This document shows, in pieces, positions 45,699-55,077 of a stretch of 64,000 nucleotides of DNA. The stretch covers positions 132,320-196,319 of the forward strand of contig MKVQ01000008.1 in assembly GCA_001899635.1 (NCBI GenBank), written 5' to 3'. The position numbers were made by a program, and so were the translations under genes. The notes beneath the pieces are model-generated. The model saw only the letters and a list, made by a program, of their open reading frames with translations. It was not told the origin of the DNA and ran no database searches. Positions within the stretch are counted from its first letter, which is position 1; every line of letters starts with the position of its first letter. The stretch comes from Myxococcales bacterium 68-20. GTDB lineage: Bacteria; Myxococcota_A; Polyangia; Polyangiales; Polyangiaceae.

Positions 45699-46472
45699 GT
45701 GCGGACCATCACCGTCAACGAGGTCATCCTCGCGATCGACGAGGCTCGGGAGCGCGAGCCCGGCGGGGCGGTTGCCTTCGATGGCGACGGGACGCTCTGG
45801 TCGGGCGACATCGGCGAGGACTTCTTCGCGGCCTTCCTCGATCGCGGAGTCCACGACGCGGCGCGCGAGGCCCTCGTCCGTGAGGCTGCCGCCGAGGATG
45901 TCGACATCTCGGGTACGCCGCGCGAGATCGCGCAGCGGATCCACGCGGCTTACGTCGCCGGGACGTTCCCGGAGGAGCGCGTCTGCGAGATCATGACGTG
46001 GGTCGCCGCCGGGTGGTCGCGGACGGAGCTCGATCGCTTCTGCGGTGAGCTCGTCGAGACGCTCCGTCTCGGCGACCGCCTGCACGCGGAGACGATCCGG
46101 ATCGTCGAGCACGCGCGGCGCGTCGGCATCGACGTGTACCTCGTGAGTGCCTCTCCGCGCGCCATCGTCGAGCAGGCCGCGAGGCTCGTCGGGATCGAAC
46201 GCACGAATGCGATGGCGGCGCGAGAGGCATGCAACGCCGCGGGGATCGTCGAGGCCGCGATCGAGCGACCGATCCCGTACGGCCCGGGGAAGGTGACGCA
46301 TCTCCGCGAGCGGCTCGGGGAGGCGCGGGTCCTCTACGCCGCCTTCGGCGACAACGCGTTCGATGTCCCGATGCTCCGCGAGTCGCGACATCCGGTGGCC
46401 GTTCGGCCGAAGGCGCGACTCGTCGATCGCGCCGCCGAGGTCCCCGCGCTCGTCGAGCTCGAACGACGGTGA
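45699..46472 (+). CDS. HAD-superfamily phosphatase (SerB-like, subclass IB)
   Basis: 257 residues from the GTG at 45699. Motif I is AFDGDGTLWSGD with Asp28 (nucleophile) and Asp30; motif II is VYLVSASPRAIVE; the motif III lysine is in GPGKVTHLRERL; motif IV is FGDNAFDVPMLRE. The helical cap between motifs I and II is of subclass I type, as in phosphoserine phosphatase and related enzymes. The substrate cannot be fixed. No operon partners; a 192-base upstream gap holds nothing recognisable. Confidence 0.88.
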   Translation: MRTITVNEVILAIDEAREREPGGAVAFDGDGTLWSGDIGEDFFAAFLDRGVHDAAREALVREAAAEDVDISGTPREIAQRIHAAYVAGTFPEERVCEIMTWVAAGWSRTELDRFCGELVETLRLGDRLHAETIRIVEHARRVGIDVYLVSASPRAIVEQAARLVGIERTNAMAAREACNAAGIVEAAIERPIPYGPGKVTHLRERLGEARVLYAAFGDNAFDVPMLRESRHPVAVRPKARLVDRAAEVPALVELERR

Positions 46473-46505
46473 CCTCTCGTCTCGGCGCATCCGGCCAGCG
46501 GGTGG

Positions 46506-46601
46506 CCCAGAGAACAGCCCAGAGAACAGGCCAGAGCACGGGCCAGAGAACAGGCCAGAGAACAGGCCAGAGAACAGGCCAGAGAACAGGCCAGAGAACG
46601 G
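46506..46601. repeat. 12-bp tandem repeat, eight units
   Basis: Eight uninterrupted copies of a 12-base unit with consensus GCCAGAGAACAG. The first two begin CCC, the third has CAC for AAC and ends CGG, and the last ends CGG. It lies between the HAD phosphatase stop and the next start, so it is intergenic; being a multiple of three, it leaves every frame open, which creates false long frames across it. The purine-rich G/A asymmetry is marked. Confidence 0.95.
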
Positions 46602-46674
46602 GACGACGAAGAGCTTCCAGGGCGGGTGCGAAAGACCCCTCCCGGCTCCCGTGGCCCGGGTATGCTTCGGGGTG

Positions 46675-47220
46675 GTGAGCTTGGACAGCGAACGTGAACG
46701 CGAGCTCGAGGCGCTTCGCACGCAGGTGGCGAACCAAGCGGCGTCGCTCTCGGAGACGGTGACCGACGGCTTCGACGACTTCCACATGGGAGCGGCCGAC
46801 TACCGTGTCGACCTGAAGGGCCCCGAGGGACCGTCCACCGGCGGCGGCGCGCAGGCCCGGCAGAGCATCCGCCTCGTTCCTCGCCGCCCCGGGTACGCCG
46901 TGGTCGTGGCCGGGACGGTCGACCCGGTGACGTCGACCGCGGAGGTGCGGACGTTCGAGCACGTCGCGGTCCTCCACGAGCTTCGCTTCCGCCGCCCGCT
47001 CGAGGTCACCGCCGACGAGTATGCCGCGTTCCTCACGAAGCTCGATGTCGTCCTGAATCTCGCCCGCGTGCGCTCGAAGCGCGTGCCACCGTCTCCGGAG
47101 CTGCTCGCGCAGCGGAAGGCGATCGGGAAGATCTCGATGCCCGCGGTCGTCCTGTTCGTCTTCGTGATCTTGCTCGCCGCGCTCGTCGTCTTCCGCGTGA
47201 TGCGCGCCGTCGCCCCCTGA
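46675..47220 (+). CDS. Tail-anchored protein of unknown function, short paralogue
   Basis: About 181 residues; GTG at 46675 or the adjacent GTG at 46672 is the likely start, because upstream sequence is the tandem repeat. The cytoplasmic part shares clear motifs with the next gene: SLSETVTDGFDDFHMGA, STGGGAQARQSIRLVPRRPGY, VVVAGTVDPV and FRRPLEVTADEYAAFL. A single C-terminal membrane segment (VVLFVFVILLAALVVFRV) leaves only a few residues outside. No known domain recognised. Tandem arrangement with its paralogue suggests a shared role at the membrane. Confidence 0.75.
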   Translation: MSLDSERERELEALRTQVANQAASLSETVTDGFDDFHMGAADYRVDLKGPEGPSTGGGAQARQSIRLVPRRPGYAVVVAGTVDPVTSTAEVRTFEHVAVLHELRFRRPLEVTADEYAAFLTKLDVVLNLARVRSKRVPPSPELLAQRKAIGKISMPAVVLFVFVILLAALVVFRVMRAVAP

Positions 47221-47381
47221 GCCTCTGAGCGCACGAGCCCGGACGGAGCCAGCTCGGACCGACCGAGCCCGGACGGGGGCGCGCGCGCGGAGGAGCCGCA
47301 GCCCCGAATCGAGGGTCTCGCGGCCGTCACGGCAAGCTCATGCGCCGCCGGAACTGGGCGTGATAGGATAGTTCCACGCCC

Positions 47382-48287
47382 ATGTCCGGCACCCGGAAGA
47401 TGGAGAAGTTCGAGATCGACGTGTACACGAAGGCGTGTGCGGACGATCGCGCCGAGCCGTTGGGGCTCGAGACGCAGGCGGCTGCGGCGATCGCCGAGCT
47501 CCAGCCGGGCGCGCTCCTCGACAGCCTCGAGGACCGAGGCGCCGCGCTCCCGGCCGTGCCGTTCGAGCGACGTACGAGCGGTGGCTCGAGCGACGCCGAT
47601 CTCCCCGCGCTTCCCTTCGAGTCTCGAGGGCACGTGGGCTCGGGCACGAACGGCGTCGCAAGCGCGCCCGTGGCCGATGCGCCCGCTGCCGGTGCGTGGG
47701 TGCCGGGTGAATGGGTTCCGCCGCAGGAGGCCCAGCCCCTGCCTTCCGACGTGGGCGCGAAGACGGGCGTCGAGGCGCTCCGGACTCGTCTCACGCAGAA
47801 GTTCGTCTCGCTCGCCGACTCCGTGACCGAGGACTTCCGAGACTTCGCGATCGGCGCGGGCGCCTACGCGGTCGAGCTGACCGCGCCGCAGGGGATGTCG
47901 ACGGGCGGCGGGATGCAGGCCCTGCAGCATCTCCGTCTTCGTCCGCGTCGAGATGGCTACCCTGTCCTGGTCGCCGGGACCGTCAACCAGGTCGAGCGCC
48001 GCGCGGAGCTGCGCGACTACGACCACATCATGATCATGAACCAGGTGCGCTTCCGCACGACGGTCGACATCAGCCTGCAGGAGTGGGAGCAGTTCCTCCG
48101 GAAGGCCGAGGTTGTCCTCAACCGTGCGGGCATCCAGTCGATGCGCACCCCGCCGCCGCGCGAGCTGCTCGAGCAGCGGCGCAGCTTGGAGCGCGTCTCG
48201 AAGGGCGCGCTCGCTGCGCTGGTGGTCGTGCTTCTCCTCGCGGCCGTGGTCGTCTGGCGTGTCTTCGTCGCGCTCGGATCCGGATAG
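47382..48287 (+). CDS. Tail-anchored protein of unknown function, long paralogue
   Basis: 301 residues. It carries an extra N-terminal region of about 125 residues with low-complexity Ala/Gly/Pro sequence containing repeated short motifs (LPAVPFERR and LPALPFESR). The following domain matches the preceding gene: SLADSVTEDFRDFAIGAGAY, STGGGMQALQHLRLRPRRDGY, VLVAGTVNQV and FRTTVDISLQEWEQFL. It ends with a membrane segment (ALAALVVVLLLAAVVVWRVFV). The (L)PA(V/L)PFE(R/S)R pair may be a docking motif. Function unknown. Confidence 0.8.
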   Translation: MSGTRKMEKFEIDVYTKACADDRAEPLGLETQAAAAIAELQPGALLDSLEDRGAALPAVPFERRTSGGSSDADLPALPFESRGHVGSGTNGVASAPVADAPAAGAWVPGEWVPPQEAQPLPSDVGAKTGVEALRTRLTQKFVSLADSVTEDFRDFAIGAGAYAVELTAPQGMSTGGGMQALQHLRLRPRRDGYPVLVAGTVNQVERRAELRDYDHIMIMNQVRFRTTVDISLQEWEQFLRKAEVVLNRAGIQSMRTPPPRELLEQRRSLERVSKGALAALVVVLLLAAVVVWRVFVALGSG

Positions 48288-48347
48288 CGCGAGCGTTCCG
48301 TCCGTAGCTCTTGAGGCGTCACGGAGGGCCGACTAGAACGCTCGGCG

Positions 48348-49490
<1,143 letters not shown>

Positions 49491-49545
49491 CTCGCGTCGC
49501 GCACGAACGAACAACGTCTCTGCGAAGACCTTCGAGGAAGATCCC

Positions 49546-50367
49546 ATGAGCCTCTCCTTCAGCAATACATCGCTGCGTCGCGCTCTCTCGCTCGCCGCTT
49601 GTCTCTCCGTGTCGGCCCTCGCGTGCGGTGGGACCACGCCGCCGCCGAAGACCGAGGAAGCGGTGAAAGAGGCGCCGAAGGAGCGGGAAGAGTCGAGCGG
49701 CGGGCCGACGATCGAGCAGGAGCTCGGCTCGATCGATCAGCGCGCCGTCGAGAAGAAGTTCGACGATCTCCAGTCGAAGCTCCAGGGATGCCACACGCAG
49801 GGCCGCGACCGCGTGGAGTACCTCTCCGGCGACGTGAAGGTCTTCCTTCGCGTCGGCAAGGACGGGAAGGTGCGGTACTCGTGGTTCGAGGAGTCGAGCC
49901 TCGGTGACCTCGAGACCGAGAAGTGCATCCTCGGCGTCTTCGCCGCGGCGGACTGGCCGAAGCCGAAGGGCGGCGAGGCCGAGATTCGCAACGGCTTCGG
50001 CTGGCCCGCGGGCAGCGAGCGCGCGCCCACGTCCTGGGGACCGGAGAAGGTGATTGGCGCCCTCGACGAGGACAAGGCGGCGAAGAAGGGCGTCGAGAAG
50101 TGCAAGAGCGGCATCTCGGGCGACTTCATCGTCACCGCGTACGTCGAGCCCGCGGAGACCGACGACGGCGCGGGCGCCGCGCACGCCAGCAAGAAGCTGG
50201 CACAGAAGAACGCGAAGAAGGGCAGCGGCGGCAAGTTCAAGTCGCTCGGTGTCGCTGCCCCCAACAAAGAGGGCGCCGAGAAGGTGGACTGCCTCGTCGA
50301 CGCGCTCAAGAACCTCTCGCTGCCGAGCCCCGGCAGCTACGCCGCGAAGGTGAAGTTCGCGCTGTAG
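49546..50367 (+). CDS. AgmX/PglI-like lipoprotein
   Basis: 273 residues from the ATG at 49546, with a good ribosome site (GAGGAAG, five bases away). Lipoprotein signal with SALACGGT. A Lys/Glu/Pro-rich linker precedes a domain with CHTQGRDRVEYLSGDVKVFL, RVGKDGKVRYSW, and a repeat with KCKSGISGDFIVTAYV. These resemble the C-terminal AgmX/PglI domain of myxobacterial gliding-related proteins, in which Cys pairs and a V(K/R)VGxDGxV strand recur. It lies between two acyl-CoA dehydrogenases; whether this is functional is unclear. Confidence 0.82.
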   Translation: MSLSFSNTSLRRALSLAACLSVSALACGGTTPPPKTEEAVKEAPKEREESSGGPTIEQELGSIDQRAVEKKFDDLQSKLQGCHTQGRDRVEYLSGDVKVFLRVGKDGKVRYSWFEESSLGDLETEKCILGVFAAADWPKPKGGEAEIRNGFGWPAGSERAPTSWGPEKVIGALDEDKAAKKGVEKCKSGISGDFIVTAYVEPAETDDGAGAAHASKKLAQKNAKKGSGGKFKSLGVAAPNKEGAEKVDCLVDALKNLSLPSPGSYAAKVKFAL

Positions 50368-50426
50368 GACGCCACCGCTCTCGAAGAGCGGGGCTACCAG
50401 CGGCCCTCCGGCTGCTGGCGTCTTTT
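50368..50426 (+). terminator. Probable intrinsic terminator with nested hairpins
   Basis: Immediately after the lipoprotein stop, GACGCCA (50368-50374) can pair with TGGCGTC (50416-50422), which is followed by TTTT. Inside are two smaller hairpins, CCGCTCT-CGA-AGAGCGG and a CCAGC/GCTGG stem. The outer stem plus T-run fits an intrinsic terminator separating this gene from the next dehydrogenase. Confidence 0.55.
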
Positions 50427-50468
50427 CGTATCGAGCCGGCTGTACGCTGGCGGAGCCTGACCCGACCG

Positions 50469-51617
50469 ATGGACCTTTCTCCCAACGAGACACAGAAGCT
50501 GGTGCAGGCCACGGCGCGCGACTACGCGACGCGCGTCATCATGCCGGCGGCGGCCGCAATCGATCGCGAGGAGCGCTTCCCGCGTGACATCCTGAAGGGC
50601 CTCGCAGAGCTCGGCCTCATGGCGGTCAACGTCCCCGAGGAGCTCGGCGGCGCCGGCGCCGGCGCGGTCGCGTACGCCCTCGCGATGCAGGAGGTCGCCC
50701 GCGCCTGCGCGTCGACCGCCGTGACGATGGCGGTGACGAACATGGTCGGCGAGGTCATCGCCACGTTCGGCACCGACGAGCAGCGGAAGAAGTACAACCC
50801 GAAGCTCGCCAGCGGCGAATACGCGGCCGGCGCGTTCGCGCTCTCGGAGCCGGAGGCGGGAAGCGACCCGGGGTCGATGCGCACGACCGCCACGAAGGAC
50901 GGCGATCACTGGGTCCTCGACGGCCAGAAGCAGTGGATCACGAGCGGCGCGCACGCCGGCGTGATGGTCGTCTGGGCCCGTACCGGCGATCGCGAGAAGC
51001 TCCCCGGCACGCGTGGGATCTCGTGCTTCCTCGTCGAGGGCGGCACGCCCGGCCTCAAGATCGGCAAGGCCGAGGACAAGATGGGGATCCGCGGCTCCAA
51101 CACCGTCGGCCTCACCTTCGAAGGGTGCCGGGTGCCGGAGTCCGCGCTCCTCGGTGAGCTCAACGGCGGCTTCAAGATCGCGATGATGGCGCTCGACGGC
51201 GGGCGCATCGGCATCAGCTGCCAGGCGATCGGAATCGCCCGCGCCGCGCTCGAGGAGAGCGTTGTCTACGCGAAGGACCGGAAGCAGTTCGACAAGCCGA
51301 TCGGCGAGTTCCAGGCGACGCAGTGGAAGCTCGCGGACATGCAGGTCGAGCTCGACGCCGCCAACCTCCTCGCGATGCGCGCGGCGTGGCTCAAGGAGAA
51401 CCGCCGCGTGTTCTCGCGCGAGGCCTCGATGGCGAAGGTCTTCGCGACCGAAGCCGCGAACCGCATCTGCAACAAGGCCGTCCAGATCCACGGCGGCTAC
51501 GGCTACACGCGCGAGTTCGCCGCCGAGCGCCACCTCCGCGACGCACGCGTCACGACGATCTACGAAGGCACCAGCGAGGTGCAGCGGATCGTGATCGCGC
51601 GCAACGTCCTGTCCTGA
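50469..51617 (+). CDS. Acyl-CoA dehydrogenase, second copy
   Basis: 382 residues from the ATG at 50469. N-terminus LSPNETQKLVQATARDYATR, FAD-site motifs FALSEPEAGSDPGSM and WVLDGQKQWITSGAHAG, and catalytic Glu366 in IYEGTSEVQRIVI. It is clearly related to the gene at 48348 but differs throughout (for example IRGSNTVGLTFEGCRVPES), so this is an old duplication or separate family branch rather than a recent copy. Expected to transfer electrons to ETF in fatty acid or amino acid breakdown. Confidence 0.95.
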   Translation: MDLSPNETQKLVQATARDYATRVIMPAAAAIDREERFPRDILKGLAELGLMAVNVPEELGGAGAGAVAYALAMQEVARACASTAVTMAVTNMVGEVIATFGTDEQRKKYNPKLASGEYAAGAFALSEPEAGSDPGSMRTTATKDGDHWVLDGQKQWITSGAHAGVMVVWARTGDREKLPGTRGISCFLVEGGTPGLKIGKAEDKMGIRGSNTVGLTFEGCRVPESALLGELNGGFKIAMMALDGGRIGISCQAIGIARAALEESVVYAKDRKQFDKPIGEFQATQWKLADMQVELDAANLLAMRAAWLKENRRVFSREASMAKVFATEAANRICNKAVQIHGGYGYTREFAAERHLRDARVTTIYEGTSEVQRIVIARNVLS

Positions 51618-52162
51618 GCGCGGGCGCCAGCTCGAACCAACGCCAACGCGCAGAGGCCGCTCAGGCGAGCGCGTACCACTCCTGGAGCGAGTTTCGCCAG
51701 GACGCGGACCCCGGGCGGGCGTTCGCGCAGGCGCCTCGCTCGGTTCTCCCCGCGCACGCAGTAACGTCCGATCGCCGGGCCCCGGGGCGGCACGCGCCGC
51801 CAGGTGCGCTGGGACTACTCGTGGGCCTCGAGGGCAGAGGAACCGCATGAGCGTCACCGGACGAATCTCGTGTCCACCTCTTCTCGTTAGAGGAGAGCTG
51901 CACCTCCTTCGCAAGTCGCCGCCGGCGTTGACACGATGCCGACCGGCGATGCGTTGGTCCCTCTTGCCAACGCCATGGCGTCAGCACTCAGCCCGAGATG
52001 GCGCGTATCGAACAGCTTTCTCGGGTCGAACACCGCTCCGCGTCCGACATGCCATGGCGCTCGTGCCAGTTTCCGCATCAAGGCGACGACCGCTTTCAGC
52101 GATTGCTTCCGCCTTGTGACTATCCCGCGTGCGGTACCACGTTTGCTCTCCGTTGGTCATCG
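51618..52162. other. Non-coding or decayed stretch
   Basis: About 545 bases with no open frame that looks like protein on either strand; composition and codon periodicity are irregular compared with the neighbours. Together with the UvrA-like pseudogene next to it, this looks like the remains of one or more inactivated genes. No tRNA, repeat or insertion sequence end was seen. Confidence 0.5.
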
Positions 52163-52379
52163 CTACACCCGTCGTCTTCTCCGCCGAGTGATGAGCGTTT
52201 CGAGACGCTCCTCGTCGAAGTGTGGTCGGCTCGTCGAGCACGTAGATACCTCTGTCCGTACCCATCTGCGTCGCGAGCTTGAGCCGCTGCCGCTCGCCAC
52301 CCGAGAGCGTCGTGAGGGGTTGGCCGAGCCGTAGCTAACCGAGCCCGACGTCGACCGTACGTTGCAAGATCGCCTGAGC
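52163..52379 (-). pseudogene. UvrA-like ABC ATPase fragment with nonsense and frameshift changes
   Basis: Reading the minus strand from 52379 gives AQAILQRTVDVGLG, an in-frame amber stop at 52335-52337, then [29 protein letters not shown] and IYVLDEPTT. These are the signature LSGGE helix and Walker B DEPTT of UvrA and UvrA-like drug-resistance ATPases, where a Tyr normally stands at the stop position. After DEPTT the frame shifts; the next frame continues [12 protein letters not shown], the expected follow-on. Roughly five bases seem to be missing at the junction near 52222. The rest of the gene is gone, so it is a decayed remnant. Confidence 0.75.
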
Positions 52380-52427
52380 GTCCGCCGAAGAAGCCGAGCG
52401 CGTCGGGGCTGTTGAATGCCCTCGCCC

Positions 52428-53585
52428 TCAAGGAAGCGCGTAGAACAGGAAGAAACTGGCGCGGGGCTCGAACGACCAAAGGCTCCGACTGGGCAAAGGG
52501 GCACCGCGCACTTCGTAGACGAACGTCGGCGGGCTGGCGATCCAGTCGACCCCCGCCATCGCCGTGAGTCCTAGATTCTGCGTCGCGAGGTAACGTACGG
52601 CGATATCGAACGTCGCGAATGGGGACACGAACACGCGACTTGCCGAGGGGACAAGGCGCGCATCACGTGCCGTGATCGCGCGCACGAACGAGACCCCTCC
52701 AGCTCCAACCCCGCCGTGAACGCGCCACCTCTGCGCGTGAACGACGACTTTGCCGAACGTGGCGCGGACATCGTGACGCGACAATAGGAGCGAGGAAAAT
52801 GCGTCATGGACGCGACTGGGCAGCCCTACGGACAGGCCGAGCCCAAGAACATAGTCCCGCCACTCGAAAAGTCCCGCAATGGCACCAGAGCGTGATCCGG
52901 CGGGACTTACACCGTCGAAGCTGAGCTGCCAGCCGAGACCGACATGGGCATGCCAGGTCGACGGAGCGTTCGTCGGGCGGTGTGGCTCCGGCTTCGCGGG
53001 TACGGCGGGCGAGCTTCGTTCACGCGTCTCACGTGCTTCCGATGGTTGCGGGGGCGGCGGCGGTGGCGAACGGTCCGTCCCCCCGGCCGTAGCTCCGTCG
53101 CGCCCGAGAAGCTCGTCGCGACTCACACCTACGAGACCATCGGCATCGATCGCGTAGAGGGACATTGTGACGACGAGCGCGGCTTCCTCGAGCGCGGCCG
53201 ACGTCGCTCGCCCCGCCCGCGGTTCTCCGATGCGCCGAACGAGCACGCGGTCCTCGCCGGGGAGGGCAACGACGACGCGCAGCTCGCCGGTCGTCGGGTG
53301 CTCGAACCAGACGACGACCCGTGCGCCCGCCTCGGCAAGCGCATCTGCGTTCTCCAGCCTATGCCGGAGCTCCCCTTCGAGTGCGGGGGCGCGGACCTCG
53401 CGCAGCCGCACGGGAAGGTCGCTTGCGTGTCCGAGAATGCGTTCGAAAATCAGCCGGTCATCGGCCGTGACGGTCCGCACCACCACCGGAATGTCTTCAG
53501 CCCAAGCGTGCCTCGGCAGAAGGGCCACCAGGAGCGTCGCCAAGAGCGCGGCAACCATGGGCCCGGCGCGAGAGCGACGCTGCAT
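52428..53585 (-). CDS. Exported protein with N-terminal domain and C-terminal barrel, next to ECF sigma
   Basis: 385 residues with a signal peptide (LLATLLVALLPRHAWAED). An N-terminal alpha/beta domain of about 130 residues (VVVRTVTADDRLIFERIL ... ALVVTMSLYAIDADG) is followed by a Pro/Glu-rich linker and a beta-barrel-like C-terminus (HVGLGWQLSFDGVSPAG ... SFEPRASFFLFYAL) ending in aromatic/hydrophobic residues. It has the same three-part layout as the gene at 1811-2866 beside the other sigma factor. It is divergent from the sigma gene at 53627 with 41 bases between, so they may share control. Confidence 0.75.
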   Translation of the reverse strand: MQRRSRAGPMVAALLATLLVALLPRHAWAEDIPVVVRTVTADDRLIFERILGHASDLPVRLREVRAPALEGELRHRLENADALAEAGARVVVWFEHPTTGELRVVVALPGEDRVLVRRIGEPRAGRATSAALEEAALVVTMSLYAIDADGLVGVSRDELLGRDGATAGGTDRSPPPPPPQPSEARETRERSSPAVPAKPEPHRPTNAPSTWHAHVGLGWQLSFDGVSPAGSRSGAIAGLFEWRDYVLGLGLSVGLPSRVHDAFSSLLLSRHDVRATFGKVVVHAQRWRVHGGVGAGGVSFVRAITARDARLVPSASRVFVSPFATFDIAVRYLATQNLGLTAMAGVDWIASPPTFVYEVRGAPLPSRSLWSFEPRASFFLFYALP

Positions 53586-53626
53586 GTGACGATTAGAAAT
53601 CGTACCGTGACCGGCTCGATTTTGCG

Positions 53627-54259
53627 ATGACTTTCCCGGCGAGCGGCGATTGGCCGGATGAGATGACGCTCGCCCTCACCCACGCTCAGCCAGATCCGCT
53701 GGGCGTTCTTTGCTCCACCGAGCGTCCGATGGCGAATGAACGCCTCAAACACGTCGTGACGACGCACTACGGCGCTCTTCGTCGTGCGATGCGCCGGGTT
53801 GGCGTCAGCAACGCCGACCTCGACGACGTCCTTCAAGAGATCTTCCTCGTCTTCACACGACGCATGGCCGAGGTCTCACCGGACTCCGAACGGAGCTTTC
53901 TTCTCCAAGTCGGACTTCGCGTCGTCCACACACGACAACGAGCGTACGTTCGGCGGCGAGAGACCCTCGACGACAGCATCGACGAAGCAACACCGGTCGG
54001 GCCTGTGGGATCGACGCCCGAAGACGTCATGAGCCAACGCGAGGAGATCGAGCTCCTCGACCGTCTGTTGGGTGCGATGCCGGCCGAGCTGCGGACGGTC
54101 CTCGTACTTTGTGAAGTGGAAGAAGCCACGCTCGAGGAGGCTGCACAGATTCTGGACGTGAAAGTGGGCACGGTTGCATCGCGCCTTTTCCGAGCTCGCA
54201 AGCTCTTCGACAAGCTCGCCACCCGCGCTCGTGCGGCTCAAACCACCAGGTCTCGATGA
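53627..54259 (+). CDS. ECF-type RNA polymerase sigma factor
   Basis: 210 residues from the ATG at 53627; an ATG at 53729 would remove a poorly conserved 34-residue leader. Region 2 holds NADLDDVLQEIFLVFTRRM, and region 4 has AMPAELRTVLVLCEVEEATL followed by EEAAQILDVKVGTVASRLFR. It belongs to the same group as the sigma factor at 1211-1750 (both have LCEVEE/LYEVEE and a similar layout). It overlaps its anti-sigma gene by four bases and heads the surface-protein cluster that follows. Like other ECF factors it probably activates its own promoter. Confidence 0.9.
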   Translation: MTFPASGDWPDEMTLALTHAQPDPLGVLCSTERPMANERLKHVVTTHYGALRRAMRRVGVSNADLDDVLQEIFLVFTRRMAEVSPDSERSFLLQVGLRVVHTRQRAYVRRRETLDDSIDEATPVGPVGSTPEDVMSQREEIELLDRLLGAMPAELRTVLVLCEVEEATLEEAAQILDVKVGTVASRLFRARKLFDKLATRARAAQTTRSR

Positions 54260-55041
54260 GCGACGAACTCAGTAGCTTCGCGAAACGCCTCCTCTCGGCG
54301 GGACGCGCCGATCTCGATGCGGACCATGTAGCCCTCGAGCGGGAGCTCCTCACTCGACTCTCGCGCGACGGAAGCGGCAAGGATCCCACCAGCGCTCGGA
54401 AGCTCGACCGTAGGCTCACAGGCTGGACGGCCGCTGGGGTTGCGGTCGGGATCGGCGTCCTAGCGCTGTACTTCGTGTGGGATCCGCCCGCATCGCCCCC
54501 GCAGTCCGAGGTGGTGACGCAGCGAGTCACTCGTCTCACAGAAGGCGTTGCAACGGCCGATGTCCCCGCATCGCCTCCCGTCGTCGAACCTAGTCCGGCA
54601 GTGTCTCCCGAAAGCTTGCCCCCTGCGCCGCCATCCTCGCGGCGAGGAACCGTGCCCGCAGAGTCGTCCGACCTTCTACGCGAAGCAAACCAATTGCGAG
54701 CTCAGTCGCGCTGGGCCGACGCCGCAAAGAAATACGAGCAAGTGCTCCGGCAGCGGGGGAATTCGCCCGAAGCGTACCCGGCGACGATCGCGCTCGCAAA
54801 ACTGGCGCTGGACCACCTGGGCGACCCGGCTCGCGCGCTTTCGCTCTACGACCGGGCCATGGCGATGACGCCCGACGGAAGTCTCGCCGAAGCGACCTAC
54901 TGGGGGCGGGCGCGAGCGCTCCGAGCGCTCGACCGTCGCGACGACGAGAGGCACGCACTCCACACGTTCATGACGAAATATCCCTCGAGCCTGCTCGCAG
55001 GTTCGGCCGCGGCACGATTGAAGCAACTCGAAGCCAATTGA
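54256..55041 (+). CDS. Single-pass membrane protein with TPR tail, probable anti-sigma factor
   Basis: 261 residues overlapping the sigma stop (ATGA). Cytoplasmic N-terminus of about 55 residues (SSFAKRLLSAGRADLDADHV), membrane helix at 57-75 (GWTAAGVAVGIGVLALYFV), Pro/Ser linker, then TPR-like repeats (LLREANQLRAQSRWADAAKK; GDPARALSLYDRAMAMTPDG). No zinc-binding anti-sigma motif. The layout is the same as in the protein at 432-1214, including DPARALS in the repeat region. It probably holds the sigma factor at the membrane and senses an envelope signal through the TPR; inferred from context. Confidence 0.78.
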   Translation: MSDELSSFAKRLLSAGRADLDADHVALERELLTRLSRDGSGKDPTSARKLDRRLTGWTAAGVAVGIGVLALYFVWDPPASPPQSEVVTQRVTRLTEGVATADVPASPPVVEPSPAVSPESLPPAPPSSRRGTVPAESSDLLREANQLRAQSRWADAAKKYEQVLRQRGNSPEAYPATIALAKLALDHLGDPARALSLYDRAMAMTPDGSLAEATYWGRARALRALDRRDDERHALHTFMTKYPSSLLAGSAAARLKQLEAN

Positions 55042-55077
55042 GCTTCGACTTCAAACATTCGAGGAAAGAAGGCGAGA

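Noticed and set aside
46506..46601. Possible CRISPR array.
   Set aside because: Units are contiguous without spacers and only 12 bases long, with no cas genes.
46229..46678. Frames reading QRTG or PENR repeats through the tandem repeat.
   Set aside because: The period is a multiple of three, so all frames stay open; no start or ribosome site supports translation.
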